A DNA stretch of 64,000 nucleotides, taken from positions 1 through 64,000 of the forward strand of contig CAUWIT010000011.1 of NCBI GenBank assembly GCA_963558965.1, in the 5' to 3' direction. Positions 7,424-17,090 of this stretch are shown one piece after another. Numbering within the stretch: position 1 is the stretch's first letter; every line of letters starts with the position of its first letter. A program made the position numbers and the translations under genes. The notes under the pieces were generated by a model. The model was not told where the DNA came from and made no database searches. It saw nothing but the letters and a program-made list of their open reading frames with translations. The stretch comes from Gallibacter sp963558965. Lineage in GTDB: Bacteria; Bacillota; Clostridia; Peptostreptococcales; Anaerovoracaceae.

Positions 7424-8668
7424 TTAGTTGTTTGCGTATAGTGGGAATTTGTCACATAGTTCAATAACTTTAGACTGTACTTCCTTAACTTTAGCTTCGC
7501 CGCCTTTGATTAGCTCAGTGATAAGATCTGCGATGTAGATACATTCTTCTTCTTTCATACCACGAGTTGTAACAGCAGGAGTACCAATACGTACACCACT
7601 TGTTAGAGCTGGGCTAAGTGTTTCATTTGGAATAGTATTTTTGTTTAGTGTGATGTTAGCTTCGTCAAGTAAGTTCTGAACATCTCTGCCATTTACGCCA
7701 AATGGTGTAACATCAACAAGCATTAGGTGATTGTCAGTACCACCTGAAATAACCTTAAAGCCATTCTCAACAAATCTATTTGCCATAGCAGCAGCGTTTT
7801 TAACTACCTGTGTCTGGTATTCTTTAAATGAAGGATCTAAAGCTTCTTTTAGACAAACTGCTTTACCTGCGATAACGTGCATTAGTGGGCCACCTTGCAT
7901 ACCTGGGAAAACAGCGCTGTTGATTTTTTTAGCATACTGTTCTTTGCAAAGGATTAGTCCGCCTCTTGGGCCTCTTAGAGTTTTATGAGTTGTAGTTGTA
8001 ACAACATCAGCATATGGTACTGGGCTTGGGTGAAGTCCAGCAGCAACAAGACCTGCAATATGAGCCATATCTACAAACATAATAGCGCCTACTTCGTCAC
8101 AGATTTCTCTAATGCGAGCAAAGTCGATAATACGAGGGTAAGCACTTGCACCTGAAACGATAATCTGAGGTTTGATTTCTAGAGCTTTTTCTCTTAGCTG
8201 ATTGTAGTCGATAAGTTCAGTTTCAGGGTTTAGACCATAGAAATGTGATTCGTATAGTTTACCTGAAGAGTTAACTTTTGCACCGTGTGTTAAATGTCCA
8301 CCGTGTGATAAGTCAAGACCTAGGATTTTGTCTCCTGGTTTTAAAAATGCTAAGTATACTGCAGCATTTGCCTGTGCTCCACTGTGTGGCTGTACATTGG
8401 CATGTTCTGCTCCAAATAATTTTTTTGCTCTTTCGATTGCAAGAGTTTCAACTTCGTCTACAAACTGACATCCGCCGTAGTATCTTTTACCTGGATAGCC
8501 TTCTGCATATTTGTTTGTTAGATGGCTTCCAACTGCTTCCATTACTGATTCGGAAACCATGTTTTCACTTGCGATTAGTTCTAGGTGATGCTGCTGACGA
8601 CGTAGTTCTTTTTCTACTAGTTCAGCGATTTCTGGATCGTTTTTTGCGATTACATCAAAATTTACCAT
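7424..8668 (-). CDS. glyA: serine hydroxymethyltransferase
   Basis: 414 residues, full length. Interconverts serine and glycine while charging tetrahydrofolate with a methylene group. PLP is held by Lys229 in TTTTHKTLRGPRGG, and the HSGAQAN and DMAHIAGL motifs are intact. It is the last gene of a minus-strand group with a CDF transporter and a TSCPD protein (24 bp gap upstream). Its one-carbon output links to the methionine synthase at 17047. Confidence 0.97.
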   Translation of the reverse strand: MVNFDVIAKNDPEIAELVEKELRRQQHHLELIASENMVSESVMEAVGSHLTNKYAEGYPGKRYYGGCQFVDEVETLAIERAKKLFGAEHANVQPHSGAQANAAVYLAFLKPGDKILGLDLSHGGHLTHGAKVNSSGKLYESHFYGLNPETELIDYNQLREKALEIKPQIIVSGASAYPRIIDFARIREICDEVGAIMFVDMAHIAGLVAAGLHPSPVPYADVVTTTTHKTLRGPRGGLILCKEQYAKKINSAVFPGMQGGPLMHVIAGKAVCLKEALDPSFKEYQTQVVKNAAAMANRFVENGFKVISGGTDNHLMLVDVTPFGVNGRDVQNLLDEANITLNKNTIPNETLSPALTSGVRIGTPAVTTRGMKEEECIYIADLITELIKGGEAKVKEVQSKVIELCDKFPLYANN

Positions 8669-8692
8669 TTTAAAATTCTCCTTTTTAATTAT

Positions 8693-9865
8693 CTATAGGT
8701 TTGTATAAGCTTTATCAAATGTTATAACTACATAGTAGTTAGGATTGATTTCTTTGACTACACGATTGACTGTATCGATTATTTCGCTTTGGGAAATGAT
8801 ACAATCGTGGTCTACAACTACATCAAAAATTATATTTGTGTGGGTTTGTCCAGGAACACATCGCATATCGTGAATTGTGTGTATTCCCTTATATTGTAAC
8901 AAACATTTTGATATAGGTCCTTTTACTTGTGATATTACTGGATCGTCTAATTTTACTGGATCCATATGGGCTACAAAGTGAATGCCTAGGTTTGTGCTTA
9001 TGTTTTTTTCAATATTGTCAACCATATCGTGACTTACTAGACAATCGACAGCCGCATCTACTTCTATATGCATAGTAGCAAAAATTTTGCTAGGGCCGTA
9101 GTTGTGCACTACTAGGTCGTGAATACCTAAAACCCCTTCGGTAGATAGGGCCATTTCTTCAATTTGTTTTACAAGTTCTTCGTCTGGAGCTTCTCCAAGA
9201 AGTGGACTTGCTGTTTCTTTTATCAAACCGATACCTGACCAAATTATAAATAGGGCTACTAAAACTCCAAGGTATCCATCTAGATTGATGCCTGTAAACT
9301 TAGTAATTACTACGCTTAGAAGTACCATAGAAGTAGCGATAACGTCATTCCTGCTGTCAGTAGCTGTTGCTTTTAAAGTAGTCGAATCGATTTTTGTGCC
9401 TGCTTTGTAATTGAAAAAAGCCTGCCATATCTTGATTACGATAGATACTACTAAGATACTGATAGTTACATAAGTAAATGCCAGCGTTTGAGGATGTAGT
9501 ATCTTGCTTATAGAGCTTTTGCCAAGACTAAATCCAACGAATATTATAATTATGGAAACGATAAGTCCAGCTAAGTATTCGCTACGAGCGTGACCATATG
9601 GGTGGTCTTCGTCTTCGGGCAGTGCCGAAAGTTTAAACCCAACTAAAGTAATAATGGATGATGTGGCGTCGGATAAGTTGTTTATCCCGTCGGCTATAAT
9701 GGAGATACTGGATGATAAAATCCCGGCAATAACCTTTATAGCGCATAAGATTATATTGGAAATAACTCCAACTATCCCAGCCAGTTTTCCGTAAGCTTCA
9801 CGAACTTGCGGATTTTTTACATCGTCATGGTTTTTAATAGCTAGTTTAAATAAGAGCTCATTCAT
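8693..9865 (-). CDS. cation diffusion facilitator family metal transporter
   Basis: 390 residues with six predicted membrane helices and a cytosolic C-terminal domain. Metal-binding motifs of the CDF family are present: the ADGINNLSD pair of Asp in helix II and the HPYGHARSEY segment before helix III. It should exchange protons for Zn, Mn or Fe out of the cell. The C-terminal part (residues ~210-390) is longer than in ZitB-type proteins and looks like a duplicated metal-sensing domain, as in clostridial members. It overlaps the upstream TSCPD gene by 4 bp. Confidence 0.92.
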   Translation of the reverse strand: MNELLFKLAIKNHDDVKNPQVREAYGKLAGIVGVISNIILCAIKVIAGILSSSISIIADGINNLSDATSSIITLVGFKLSALPEDEDHPYGHARSEYLAGLIVSIIIIFVGFSLGKSSISKILHPQTLAFTYVTISILVVSIVIKIWQAFFNYKAGTKIDSTTLKATATDSRNDVIATSMVLLSVVITKFTGINLDGYLGVLVALFIIWSGIGLIKETASPLLGEAPDEELVKQIEEMALSTEGVLGIHDLVVHNYGPSKIFATMHIEVDAAVDCLVSHDMVDNIEKNISTNLGIHFVAHMDPVKLDDPVISQVKGPISKCLLQYKGIHTIHDMRCVPGQTHTNIIFDVVVDHDCIISQSEIIDTVNRVVKEINPNYYVVITFDKAYTNL

Positions 9866-10131
9866 TTGCTAGCCGCCTCCTGTTCCTCAGCGTAGGCTAT
9901 ATTTAGCAGCCTGCAAAGCTGGTCGGAACAAGATGTGTTTTTAAATCCACAAGTGATTCCCTGAAGTGTGTCGGTTATTTCTTCAACGGTTTTACCTTCG
10001 ACAAGGGCTGAGATCGCTTTTAAGTTGCCATTGCAGCCGCCTGTAAATTTTACATTTTTAACTATGTTGCCATCTAGCTCAAAATCGATTTTGCTAGAGC
10101 AAACCTTTTCTGGTTTCATGCTATGTTTCAT
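9862..10131 (-). CDS. TSCPD-domain protein
   Basis: 89 residues with conserved Cys in EKVCS, TGGCNGN and GFKNTSCSDQLC. This is the short clostridial TSCPD family, which resembles the C-terminal metal-binding part of adenosylcobalamin-dependent ribonucleotide reductases. The biochemical role is unknown. The overlap with the CDF transporter gene suggests a link to metal handling, but that is inference. Confidence 0.85.
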   Translation of the reverse strand: MKHSMKPEKVCSSKIDFELDGNIVKNVKFTGGCNGNLKAISALVEGKTVEEITDTLQGITCGFKNTSCSDQLCRLLNIAYAEEQEAASK

Positions 10132-10207
10132 CTAATTCACCTTTCCTTGTAAACTAAAAAATAGTATAATACCGTTATAGTATAACACAATTGAAGAGGT
10201 TTATAAA

Positions 10208-10771
10208 ATGAAAATAATTTGTATAGGCGATAGTATTACATATGGTTATCCTTATGGAATGACATACAGTTGGGTCAGGCACTTGGCCGTTTCAAAGGGT
10301 TGGCATCTTGTAAATGCAGGTGTTAGCGGAGAAACTTCACTTGAAATATTAAATAGGGTAAAGCAGTGTCAGTATTTTGATGAGGAGATTGATATGGCTA
10401 TAATCATGTGTGGAAGCAACGATATGATTTTTAGTACAAATAGTATTGAAAAAACTTTTAATAATATATTGGAGATTTTGGATATTGCTGTGACAAATGG
10501 AGCTAAACCTGTGTTGGTTACTCCTATTTTAACTATTCCAAGTCAGGCTGAAAATCAGTGGAATTGTGGAACAAACTATCCAGAGGTTAATAGGCAATTG
10601 GGGATTTTAAGAGATATGATTTGTAAGCTTGGTAAGGATAGTGGATATAAAGTTATCGATTTACAGCAAAAGTACAAATCATTTAATCAATATTGCGATG
10701 GCGTTCACCCAACTGAGGGAGGATATAAATTTATTTCTGAATTTTTTGAGGAGGAATTAAAAAATGAATAA
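10208..10771 (+). CDS. SGNH/GDSL-family hydrolase
   Basis: 187 residues. Block I GDSI with the nucleophile Ser9, block III GSND and block V DGVHPT with the catalytic Asp/His are all present. No signal peptide is seen, so it is predicted to be a cytoplasmic esterase, lipase or deacetylase; the substrate cannot be read from sequence. It overlaps the DUF3048 lipoprotein gene by 8 bp, implying coupled translation. Confidence 0.9.
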   Translation: MKIICIGDSITYGYPYGMTYSWVRHLAVSKGWHLVNAGVSGETSLEILNRVKQCQYFDEEIDMAIIMCGSNDMIFSTNSIEKTFNNILEILDIAVTNGAKPVLVTPILTIPSQAENQWNCGTNYPEVNRQLGILRDMICKLGKDSGYKVIDLQQKYKSFNQYCDGVHPTEGGYKFISEFFEEELKNE

Positions 10772-11789
10772 AAGAAGGTTTGTAAAAATGGCAGTAGTGT
10801 CGGCACTAGTTTTAACTCTTGGAGTTGGAACTTTTGCTTTAACTGGTTGCAAAAAAAAGGATGAGTCAACTAAGGAGGTTGCGGCAAATGTAAATCCCCT
10901 AACTGGTATTGAGTTAAAAGATGGGGAAAAGTTGCCAGATAGACCTATTATGGTATCTACGGATAATGACAGTGCTAAATCTCGCCCACAAGCTGGCATT
11001 TCCAAGGCTGACATTCTTGTAGAAGTACCTATTGAAGGTGGCGGCAGCAGATATGAACCAATTTACTACAGCCAAATACCTGATTTAGAGTTATTAGGTG
11101 CTGTTAGAAGTGTAAGACCTTATATTTTGGATATTGCAAGGGAGTACAATGCAGTTTTTGTACACAATGGACAGAGTCCTCAGGCTAAAGCATATTTTGA
11201 GGAAAGCGGTGTTGATAGAGTATCTTCCTTTGAATATTACAAGGCTTTTCACACTGAGGAAAAAAACAGCGGCAGATTGCCTGGCAACCAATATACTTCA
11301 GGTGAAGATGTTTTAGCGGCTACGGAATCTTTGGGATACGATGAGAAAAAGGACGTTCGTACTTTTAGTTGGTTAGGCGATGAGGATAAAGTCGACGGAG
11401 ACAAGGCCACTGAAATAAAAGTAAATTATGCTGATGGTGCGTATAATACTTTTAAGTATGATGAAAAAACAAAGCTATATACTAAGTACGTTAGAGATGA
11501 AGTTTTAGTTGATGAAAACAACAACAAGGAATTTACTTGTGCAAATATCTTAGTTCAAAAGGTGCCATTTAACCTTTACGATGGTGAAGATGAGAGACTT
11601 GAAATAGATATGTACAAGGGTGGAGAGGCTACTATGTTTACTCAAGGCAAGGTAGTTGAAGGCACTTGGGAAAGGGCTGACAAGGATAGTCCAACTATTT
11701 TCAAGGACAAGGATGGCAATGAGTTTAAGATGACTCCTGGTGTTACTGCTATACAGCTTATAGATACTACTGTTAAGTTTGAGTATTAA
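10764..11789 (+). CDS. DUF3048 (YerB-family) lipoprotein
   Basis: 341 residues. A signal peptide ends in lipobox LTGC with Cys29. The body matches the DUF3048/YerB family (NPLTGIELKD and RPIMVSTDNDSAKSRPQ at the start of the domain, AVRSVRPYILDIA later). Function in the cell envelope is unknown. It starts inside the upstream hydrolase gene. Confidence 0.9.
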   Translation: MNKRRFVKMAVVSALVLTLGVGTFALTGCKKKDESTKEVAANVNPLTGIELKDGEKLPDRPIMVSTDNDSAKSRPQAGISKADILVEVPIEGGGSRYEPIYYSQIPDLELLGAVRSVRPYILDIAREYNAVFVHNGQSPQAKAYFEESGVDRVSSFEYYKAFHTEEKNSGRLPGNQYTSGEDVLAATESLGYDEKKDVRTFSWLGDEDKVDGDKATEIKVNYADGAYNTFKYDEKTKLYTKYVRDEVLVDENNNKEFTCANILVQKVPFNLYDGEDERLEIDMYKGGEATMFTQGKVVEGTWERADKDSPTIFKDKDGNEFKMTPGVTAIQLIDTTVKFEY

Positions 11790-11808
11790 TAGATGTAGGA
11801 GTTTGTTT

Positions 11809-12564
11809 ATGACAAAAGATGACAAATTACTTTTAGCTTTAGTTGAAGATAAGTTGAGACAGTGCGAAGACAATTACATGCCTGTGGCTACGGATTTTTT
11901 GGATTTGCACCAACGAAGTATTGTTGAAAATGCACTAAAGGATTTGAAACCTCAATGCAAAGTTGAGTTTTATGGCGGATACGATGATGCGGAACGATGT
12001 GTATGTTGTTTTGTACCTGATTATACAGATGCAGAACAGACTGCTCAATTAGCTGTTGTTCGTGTAAAGGCGTTGCCGGGAGGCAAGGAGCTAACTCATA
12101 GAGATTATCTAGGATCTCTTTTGGGGCTTGGTATTAAAAGAGAAAAAACTGGAGATATTATCGTTTACCAAGGTGGAGCGGATATAGTTGTTGTAAGCGA
12201 TCTTACCGACTTTATATCGTTAAACTACGATAAAGTGGGCAGAACTTTAATAACTGTTGAGGTTTTACCGATTTCTCAAATTCGTGTCGTTCAACATGAT
12301 TTTAAGGAAAAAGAGGATACTGTTGCTTCTTTGCGTATGGATAATATTGTTTCATCTGCCTTTGGTGTATCTAGGTCTAAGGCTTCGGAGGCTATAAAGC
12401 GTGGCATTGTTTTTGTTAACAATGTTGAGTGTTTCAAGGTGGATAAGGAAGCTCATATTGGGGATAAGATTGTTTTTAGGGGAAAAGGCAAGGCTTATCT
12501 TGTTGAGAGTGGAGGCTTATCGAGAAAAGGTAGAATCTACGTAAAGTTTAAAGTTTTTGGATAA
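11809..12564 (+). CDS. ylmH: YlmH-like S4-domain RNA-binding protein
   Basis: 251 residues. The C-terminal S4 RNA-binding domain (about residues 178-240, with DNIVSSAFGVSRSKA) follows the YlmH N-terminal and middle domains (FYGGYDDAERCV, RDYLGSLLGLGIKREKTGDI). Family members bind ribosomes and have been tied to quality control of stalled translation. The ATG at 11809 follows AGGAG by 7 bp; an earlier in-frame start would overlap the lipoprotein gene. It stands away from the cell-division cluster where ylmH is usually found. Confidence 0.88.
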   Translation: MTKDDKLLLALVEDKLRQCEDNYMPVATDFLDLHQRSIVENALKDLKPQCKVEFYGGYDDAERCVCCFVPDYTDAEQTAQLAVVRVKALPGGKELTHRDYLGSLLGLGIKREKTGDIIVYQGGADIVVVSDLTDFISLNYDKVGRTLITVEVLPISQIRVVQHDFKEKEDTVASLRMDNIVSSAFGVSRSKASEAIKRGIVFVNNVECFKVDKEAHIGDKIVFRGKGKAYLVESGGLSRKGRIYVKFKVFG

Positions 12565-12582
12565 AGTAAAATATATAAAATT

Positions 12583-12633
12583 AAGGAGCTGTTCCGTTAA
12601 CGATTGTTGTTTGTTAACGAAAAGCTCCTTTTG
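12583..12633. terminator. bidirectional terminator between ylmH and the PBP gene
   Basis: AAGGAGCT (12583-12590) pairs with AGCTCCTT (12623-12630), and inside it CGTTAAC pairs with GTTAACG. A/T-runs flank both sides; the two convergent genes share it. Confidence 0.85.
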
Positions 12634-12636
12634 TGT

Positions 12637-14004
12637 TTAGTCGTTGTTTACAGCTTTTTGTAAAACTTGATTTGCAACTTTACCGGCAACTTCTTGACCA
12701 AAGCCACTGTTTTCAACTAGCACGATAAATGCGTAAGGATGATCTTTATCTCTTAAAAATCCAGTAAACCACGCGTGTGGGTTTTCTCCTGCAGTCTGTG
12801 CTGTACCTGATTTTGCACATATATCAAGACCAGGGAAATTAAATGTACCGTAGTTGCTTTCTACATTATTTCTTAGCATATCAGATAGCTTAGAAGCTGT
12901 ATCTGAGTTAACTAATTCTTTTGTTTTTGATTTAGACTGTATGCTTGCTGGTAGACCATTTGAAAACTCAATGCTATCTATGATTTTTGGACTTGCTGTT
13001 TTACCGCCGTTGGCTATAGCACCCATGTAAACCATCATAGCACAAGGATTTACAAGGTCTTTGCTCTGGCCTATGCCAGTCCATGCAAGGCTAAGTTTAT
13101 TGTCGTTGAATTCAAATGAACTAGCTTTTGTTTTTATGCCGTTTATGTTGTAGCTGTCCATTAGACCAGCTTTTTTAGTGTATTCTTCTAGCTTATCTGC
13201 TCCTATTTCTGTAGCAAGTTTACCAAATGCACAGTTACATGATTTTGCTAGGGCTTCTTCGAAGTCTACTGTGCCATGAGTGTAAACACAAGTTATTTTG
13301 TCTTTTTCATATGAACCATACTGCTCAGTACCGTGACAAGTGTATGTCCAATCATCAAGATTTGGAAGCTCTTCAATAGCTGCTGTAGCAGTGATTACTT
13401 TAAATATGGAGCCAGGTACTACAGTTGAAGATGTAAATCTATTTAAGTATGTACCTGAAGTATCATCTGAGCTTAGGGTTGGTGGATCATATGGATCGTA
13501 GTTTGGTGAGCTGACCATACAAATAATATCACCTGTTTTGTAATTGTATATACCAACAGTACCTCGTCTATCTCCCAAAGCTTCTTTGGCTGCTTTAGAT
13601 ATTTCTGAAGATATTGTTAATTTAATAGTTCGCCCAGTTCCACTAGCGGAGTAGACTCCTGTTATTGGATTGTAGCCTACCATTTCATCGCTAAAAGCTA
13701 CATTGGCACCAGTAGCTATATTGCCAAGTGAATCACCTGTTGTATGTACAAGAGCACAGCGAGTCGTGTAATCTTCGTTGTATTTAGTTTCACCATTTTT
13801 GCTGTTGGCAATTAGTGTATTTCCATCTTTGTCAATGATTACTCCTGTTGTCAATTTACCCTTTGTATATATATGGCTATTGGCTGGGTATGTAACCCAT
13901 TCATCTCCGTGGGCGATATACTTACCTACGTAAATACCTGTTCCGATGACTAAGATTGCGGCAAAAAATAGACAGATAATAGCTCTTTTCTGCATCTTTT
14001 TCAT
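12637..14004 (-). CDS. class B penicillin-binding protein (transpeptidase)
   Basis: 455 residues with one N-terminal membrane anchor (residues ~8-28). The transpeptidase motifs are SxxK (Ser199-Lys202 in PGSIFK), SxN (Ser255-Cys-Asn257) and KSGT (398-401). The pedestal is short, as in PbpA/PBP-A proteins. It cross-links peptidoglycan as partner of the SEDS polymerase encoded immediately upstream, with no gap between the genes. The pairing mirrors the rodA-pbpA order of Actinobacteria and sporulation or elongation pairs of Firmicutes. Confidence 0.92.
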   Translation of the reverse strand: MKKMQKRAIICLFFAAILVIGTGIYVGKYIAHGDEWVTYPANSHIYTKGKLTTGVIIDKDGNTLIANSKNGETKYNEDYTTRCALVHTTGDSLGNIATGANVAFSDEMVGYNPITGVYSASGTGRTIKLTISSEISKAAKEALGDRRGTVGIYNYKTGDIICMVSSPNYDPYDPPTLSSDDTSGTYLNRFTSSTVVPGSIFKVITATAAIEELPNLDDWTYTCHGTEQYGSYEKDKITCVYTHGTVDFEEALAKSCNCAFGKLATEIGADKLEEYTKKAGLMDSYNINGIKTKASSFEFNDNKLSLAWTGIGQSKDLVNPCAMMVYMGAIANGGKTASPKIIDSIEFSNGLPASIQSKSKTKELVNSDTASKLSDMLRNNVESNYGTFNFPGLDICAKSGTAQTAGENPHAWFTGFLRDKDHPYAFIVLVENSGFGQEVAGKVANQVLQKAVNND

Positions 14005-15759
14005 TTACCATTCATCTCCTTTCATGCGAACTTTTTGTACTGCTATACTAGCATTTTGTCGTGTATCAGCAGCTTTCAAAAATGCTAACATGCCCCATGA
14101 TACGATCATTGAAGTACCACCGTTTGAGACAAATGGAAAAGTTACACCAGTTAGTGGCAATAAGTCAACTGCACCGAATACATTTAATATTGTCTGGAAT
14201 ATAAATAGTGTTGTAGCGGCACAAGCTGCAATTGTATAAAATGAAGAACGTCCAGCTCTAATTGAACGAACAGCAAATATACCTAGAGTAACTATAGATA
14301 AAACTGCAAGCACTGCTATGATTAGTCCCCATTCCTCTGATAAAATACCGAAGACTAAGTCTGTGTCGGCAGCACCGATTTTATGTAGCCAACCTTCTCC
14401 AGGTCCAAGGCCTACAAGACCGCCGCTTGCACCTGCTGACATAGTTCTAACCTGCTGGAAACCGCCAGCATCAGGGAAATCCCAAGCATGCGTCCACGTA
14501 TTAATACGGTTTAAGATATATGGCTTAAATCGCAAAATTAAAAGTGCACCTGCGCCTGCGGCACCGATTAGCAAAAATAGCTTTGAGAAATCGCCGCTTC
14601 GCAAAAATGAAATAGCTAAAAATGTTATAAAGAATATTGCGGCTGTACCAAAGTCTCCCATAATGCCAAGGCATCCTATACAAAATATTGAGAAACCTAA
14701 AAATAGTGTTAAGTTTTTCTTTTCGTAAAGTTCGTCTAGTGTAGCAGAGCCGACTAGTATATAGGCGATTTTAACTAGTTCAGATGGCTGAAATGTAAAT
14801 CCACCTATGGATACCCAGTTGGTTGCACCGTATTTATTTGTACCTAAAAATATATTTATAAGTAGCAAAATTACACTTGCTATAACTAGGAATTTACGTG
14901 TTTTCATAGTGCGATCAAGGTCGCGTAGATACCAACATAAGCCTAAAAACAGTGCCATTCCTAAAATAACTGTTATCAGCTGTTTAATCATTTCATTTGG
15001 CGCCGATGTGGCGGTGACTGCAAGTCCTAAGGTGGACAAGAAAAAAGCGATGCTTTCGATTTCAAATGATGTTGTGCCCATAGTGCGTATTACTATGGAG
15101 TATGTCCACATAAGTGCAGTGAAAATCCCAAATGCAATTGGAACTGACATAGGCAATTCGTCTCCTTCGGCAATCATAAACTGGATTACCAAAAGTACCT
15201 GCAAAATTGTTAGGGCTACTAGAGAGCGCCATGGCGTAAATTTTTTGGTCATGCGAGTTCGTGCTTCTTGGTTGTAGCGCTGCTCTTCTAAGCTGGCAGG
15301 TACAAGTACGCAATCTGCGCCCCCAAGTGAAATTGTATCGCCGATTTTTACAGGAGTGGATTTATATACTATATTTCCGTTTACTTTTGAGCCACCTTTT
15401 GAGCCGAGATCGTTGTAAAACCAATTGCCTTCTCCATCACGAACAAGGGTGCCGTGATTTCGTGAAACAGTCATAATATCTATTGGCACATCGACGCTTT
15501 TGTGGCGCCCGATGACATTTTCCCAGTGAGACAATGCTTTAGTTTCACCATCTGGTAAAGACAGATAAGCCCAAATCTCTGTCGGTATTTTTGTGGAAAG
15601 CAGTGATCTAATTGCTCTTACCAATATGTATATGGCTAAGAGTACAAATACCCATCTAACTACTGTAGTAAAAATTGCTCCAGCAGTTGGAACACCGCTA
15701 AATAAGTTACCGACATTGCCCATTAGTGTTTTTAAAAAATTCATAATGGTGTCTAACAT
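14005..15759 (-). CDS. FHA domain-SEDS glycosyltransferase fusion (FtsW/RodA/SpoVE family)
   Basis: 584 residues. One membrane segment (about 25-48), then a cytoplasmic FHA domain (about 70-155; ENVIGRHKSVDVPI, SRNHG, GSKGGSKVNGN), then a ten-helix SEDS domain (about 175-570) with the DTDLVFGILSEEWG motif carrying conserved Asp and Glu. SEDS proteins polymerise lipid II into glycan strands with a class B PBP; the partner PBP follows directly. FHA domains bind phosphothreonine, which suggests that a Ser/Thr kinase steers this synthase. In Actinobacteria the FHA protein is a separate gene next to rodA. Confidence 0.92.
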   Translation of the reverse strand: MLDTIMNFLKTLMGNVGNLFSGVPTAGAIFTTVVRWVFVLLAIYILVRAIRSLLSTKIPTEIWAYLSLPDGETKALSHWENVIGRHKSVDVPIDIMTVSRNHGTLVRDGEGNWFYNDLGSKGGSKVNGNIVYKSTPVKIGDTISLGGADCVLVPASLEEQRYNQEARTRMTKKFTPWRSLVALTILQVLLVIQFMIAEGDELPMSVPIAFGIFTALMWTYSIVIRTMGTTSFEIESIAFFLSTLGLAVTATSAPNEMIKQLITVILGMALFLGLCWYLRDLDRTMKTRKFLVIASVILLLINIFLGTNKYGATNWVSIGGFTFQPSELVKIAYILVGSATLDELYEKKNLTLFLGFSIFCIGCLGIMGDFGTAAIFFITFLAISFLRSGDFSKLFLLIGAAGAGALLILRFKPYILNRINTWTHAWDFPDAGGFQQVRTMSAGASGGLVGLGPGEGWLHKIGAADTDLVFGILSEEWGLIIAVLAVLSIVTLGIFAVRSIRAGRSSFYTIAACAATTLFIFQTILNVFGAVDLLPLTGVTFPFVSNGGTSMIVSWGMLAFLKAADTRQNASIAVQKVRMKGDEW

Positions 15760-15875
15760 ACGGGTTTTCCTCCTTATTTTTAACTAGAGATAATTATAAC
15801 ACAAATGATGTGCATTTGTTAACAACTTACAGGTTAGAAATAGTGTATAATACAGTACATAGGAGGATTTATTTT

Positions 15876-17090
15876 ATGGAAAAATATTTTGATACGATAA
15901 TTTTAGGCGGTGGTGCTGCAGGGCTTTTTTGTGGCGCTAGTCTAAGTGAATATAGCAAGCAAAATAAGAGTTTTTTAATTATAGAAAAATCGCCAAAAAC
16001 GGGATTGAAGCTTTTAGCGTCAGGAAGTGGTCAGTGTAATTTTACTCATGGAGGGGATATTAGGGACTTTGTAAATTACTACGGCCCAAATGGCAAAAAA
16101 ATCAGAGGAATATTATTTAGATATAACAACGAGATGTCCATAGATTTCTTCGAGAAGCGAGGTGTTAAAACTGTTACTAGGGAAGATGGCAAGGTTTTTC
16201 CTGCTTCTTTTAGTGCAGAGGAAATAAGGCAGTGTCTTTTGAGGGAAATTGAGAAAAATGGCGGAATGGTTAGATGTAGCTGTCAGGCTCTTTCTATTGT
16301 TCAAGATGTTGGGTACTTAGTTGAAACTGAGGATACAACTTATAGATGTAAAAATCTTGTAATTGCAACAGGCGGCAAATCATATCCTAAAACAGGTTCA
16401 GATGGCGTACTACTTGAGACTATAGAAAAAACTTTTACAGATATAGATGTCATTCCTCAAAGAGCTGCACTTGTGCCAATATATGTGGAAGGGTACAAAT
16501 ATCAAGGTTTATCAGGCGTTTCAATACAAGATGCAACCATATCAAAAGGCAAAATCAAAGGAACAGGGGACTTGTTATTTACACATAAAAACTTATCAGG
16601 CCCGCTTATTTTAAACTTTTCAAGATACTTAAACCAAGGAGATAAATTTGAAATCGACTATTTGCCTAAGGGCTTTAAAAGTGGAGAACACTTAAAAATA
16701 GATGGTGAAAAAAGATCCATCGTAAATTACCTGTTAGATGAAACGGGTTTGCCAAAGGCTTTTATTGAAGGGATAGTTTTGGAGCAAGGTATCGATTGCA
16801 AACAAAAGGCTTCAACTTTAAAGGGGCGTGAAATCAAGGAAATAGAAAAGACTTTAAGGGGAGAGGAGTTTATTGTAAATGGCAAAGCTGGTTTTGACAA
16901 AGCCATGGTAACTTCTGGAGGCATTAGTCTAAAGGAAGTTTCTACAAGCAATTTACAATCAAAAAAACACCCAGGACTTTACTTTATAGGTGAAATCCTG
17001 GATGTTGATGGCGATACAGGTGGATATAATATCCAATTCGCTTTTTCTACTGGTTATGCAGCTGCTCAGCATATTTTACAGTTGCCATAG
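15876..17090 (+). CDS. HI0933/BaiN-family FAD-dependent oxidoreductase
   Basis: 404 residues. The N-terminal dinucleotide fold is DTIILGGGAAGLFCG and the C-terminal FAD motif is GEILDVDGDTGGYNIQFA, with GSGQCNFTH in between; all are hallmarks of the HI0933 (YhiN) family. Physiological substrates are largely unknown. The ATG at 15876 is chosen because AGGAGG lies 9 bp upstream; a frame from 15810 lacks a ribosome binding site. Its last 44 bp overlap the end of the convergent metH gene. Confidence 0.9.
   Translation: MEKYFDTIILGGGAAGLFCGASLSEYSKQNKSFLIIEKSPKTGLKLLASGSGQCNFTHGGDIRDFVNYYGPNGKKIRGILFRYNNEMSIDFFEKRGVKTVTREDGKVFPASFSAEEIRQCLLREIEKNGGMVRCSCQALSIVQDVGYLVETEDTTYRCKNLVIATGGKSYPKTGSDGVLLETIEKTFTDIDVIPQRAALVPIYVEGYKYQGLSGVSIQDATISKGKIKGTGDLLFTHKNLSGPLILNFSRYLNQGDKFEIDYLPKGFKSGEHLKIDGEKRSIVNYLLDETGLPKAFIEGIVLEQGIDCKQKASTLKGREIKEIEKTLRGEEFIVNGKAGFDKAMVTSGGISLKEVSTSNLQSKKHPGLYFIGEILDVDGDTGGYNIQFAFSTGYAAAQHILQLP

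Noticed and set aside
15810..15875. Extended start of the HI0933-type flavoprotein
   Set aside because: The FAD-binding fold begins right after the ATG at 15876, which has AGGAGG; the extension has neither conservation nor a ribosome binding site.
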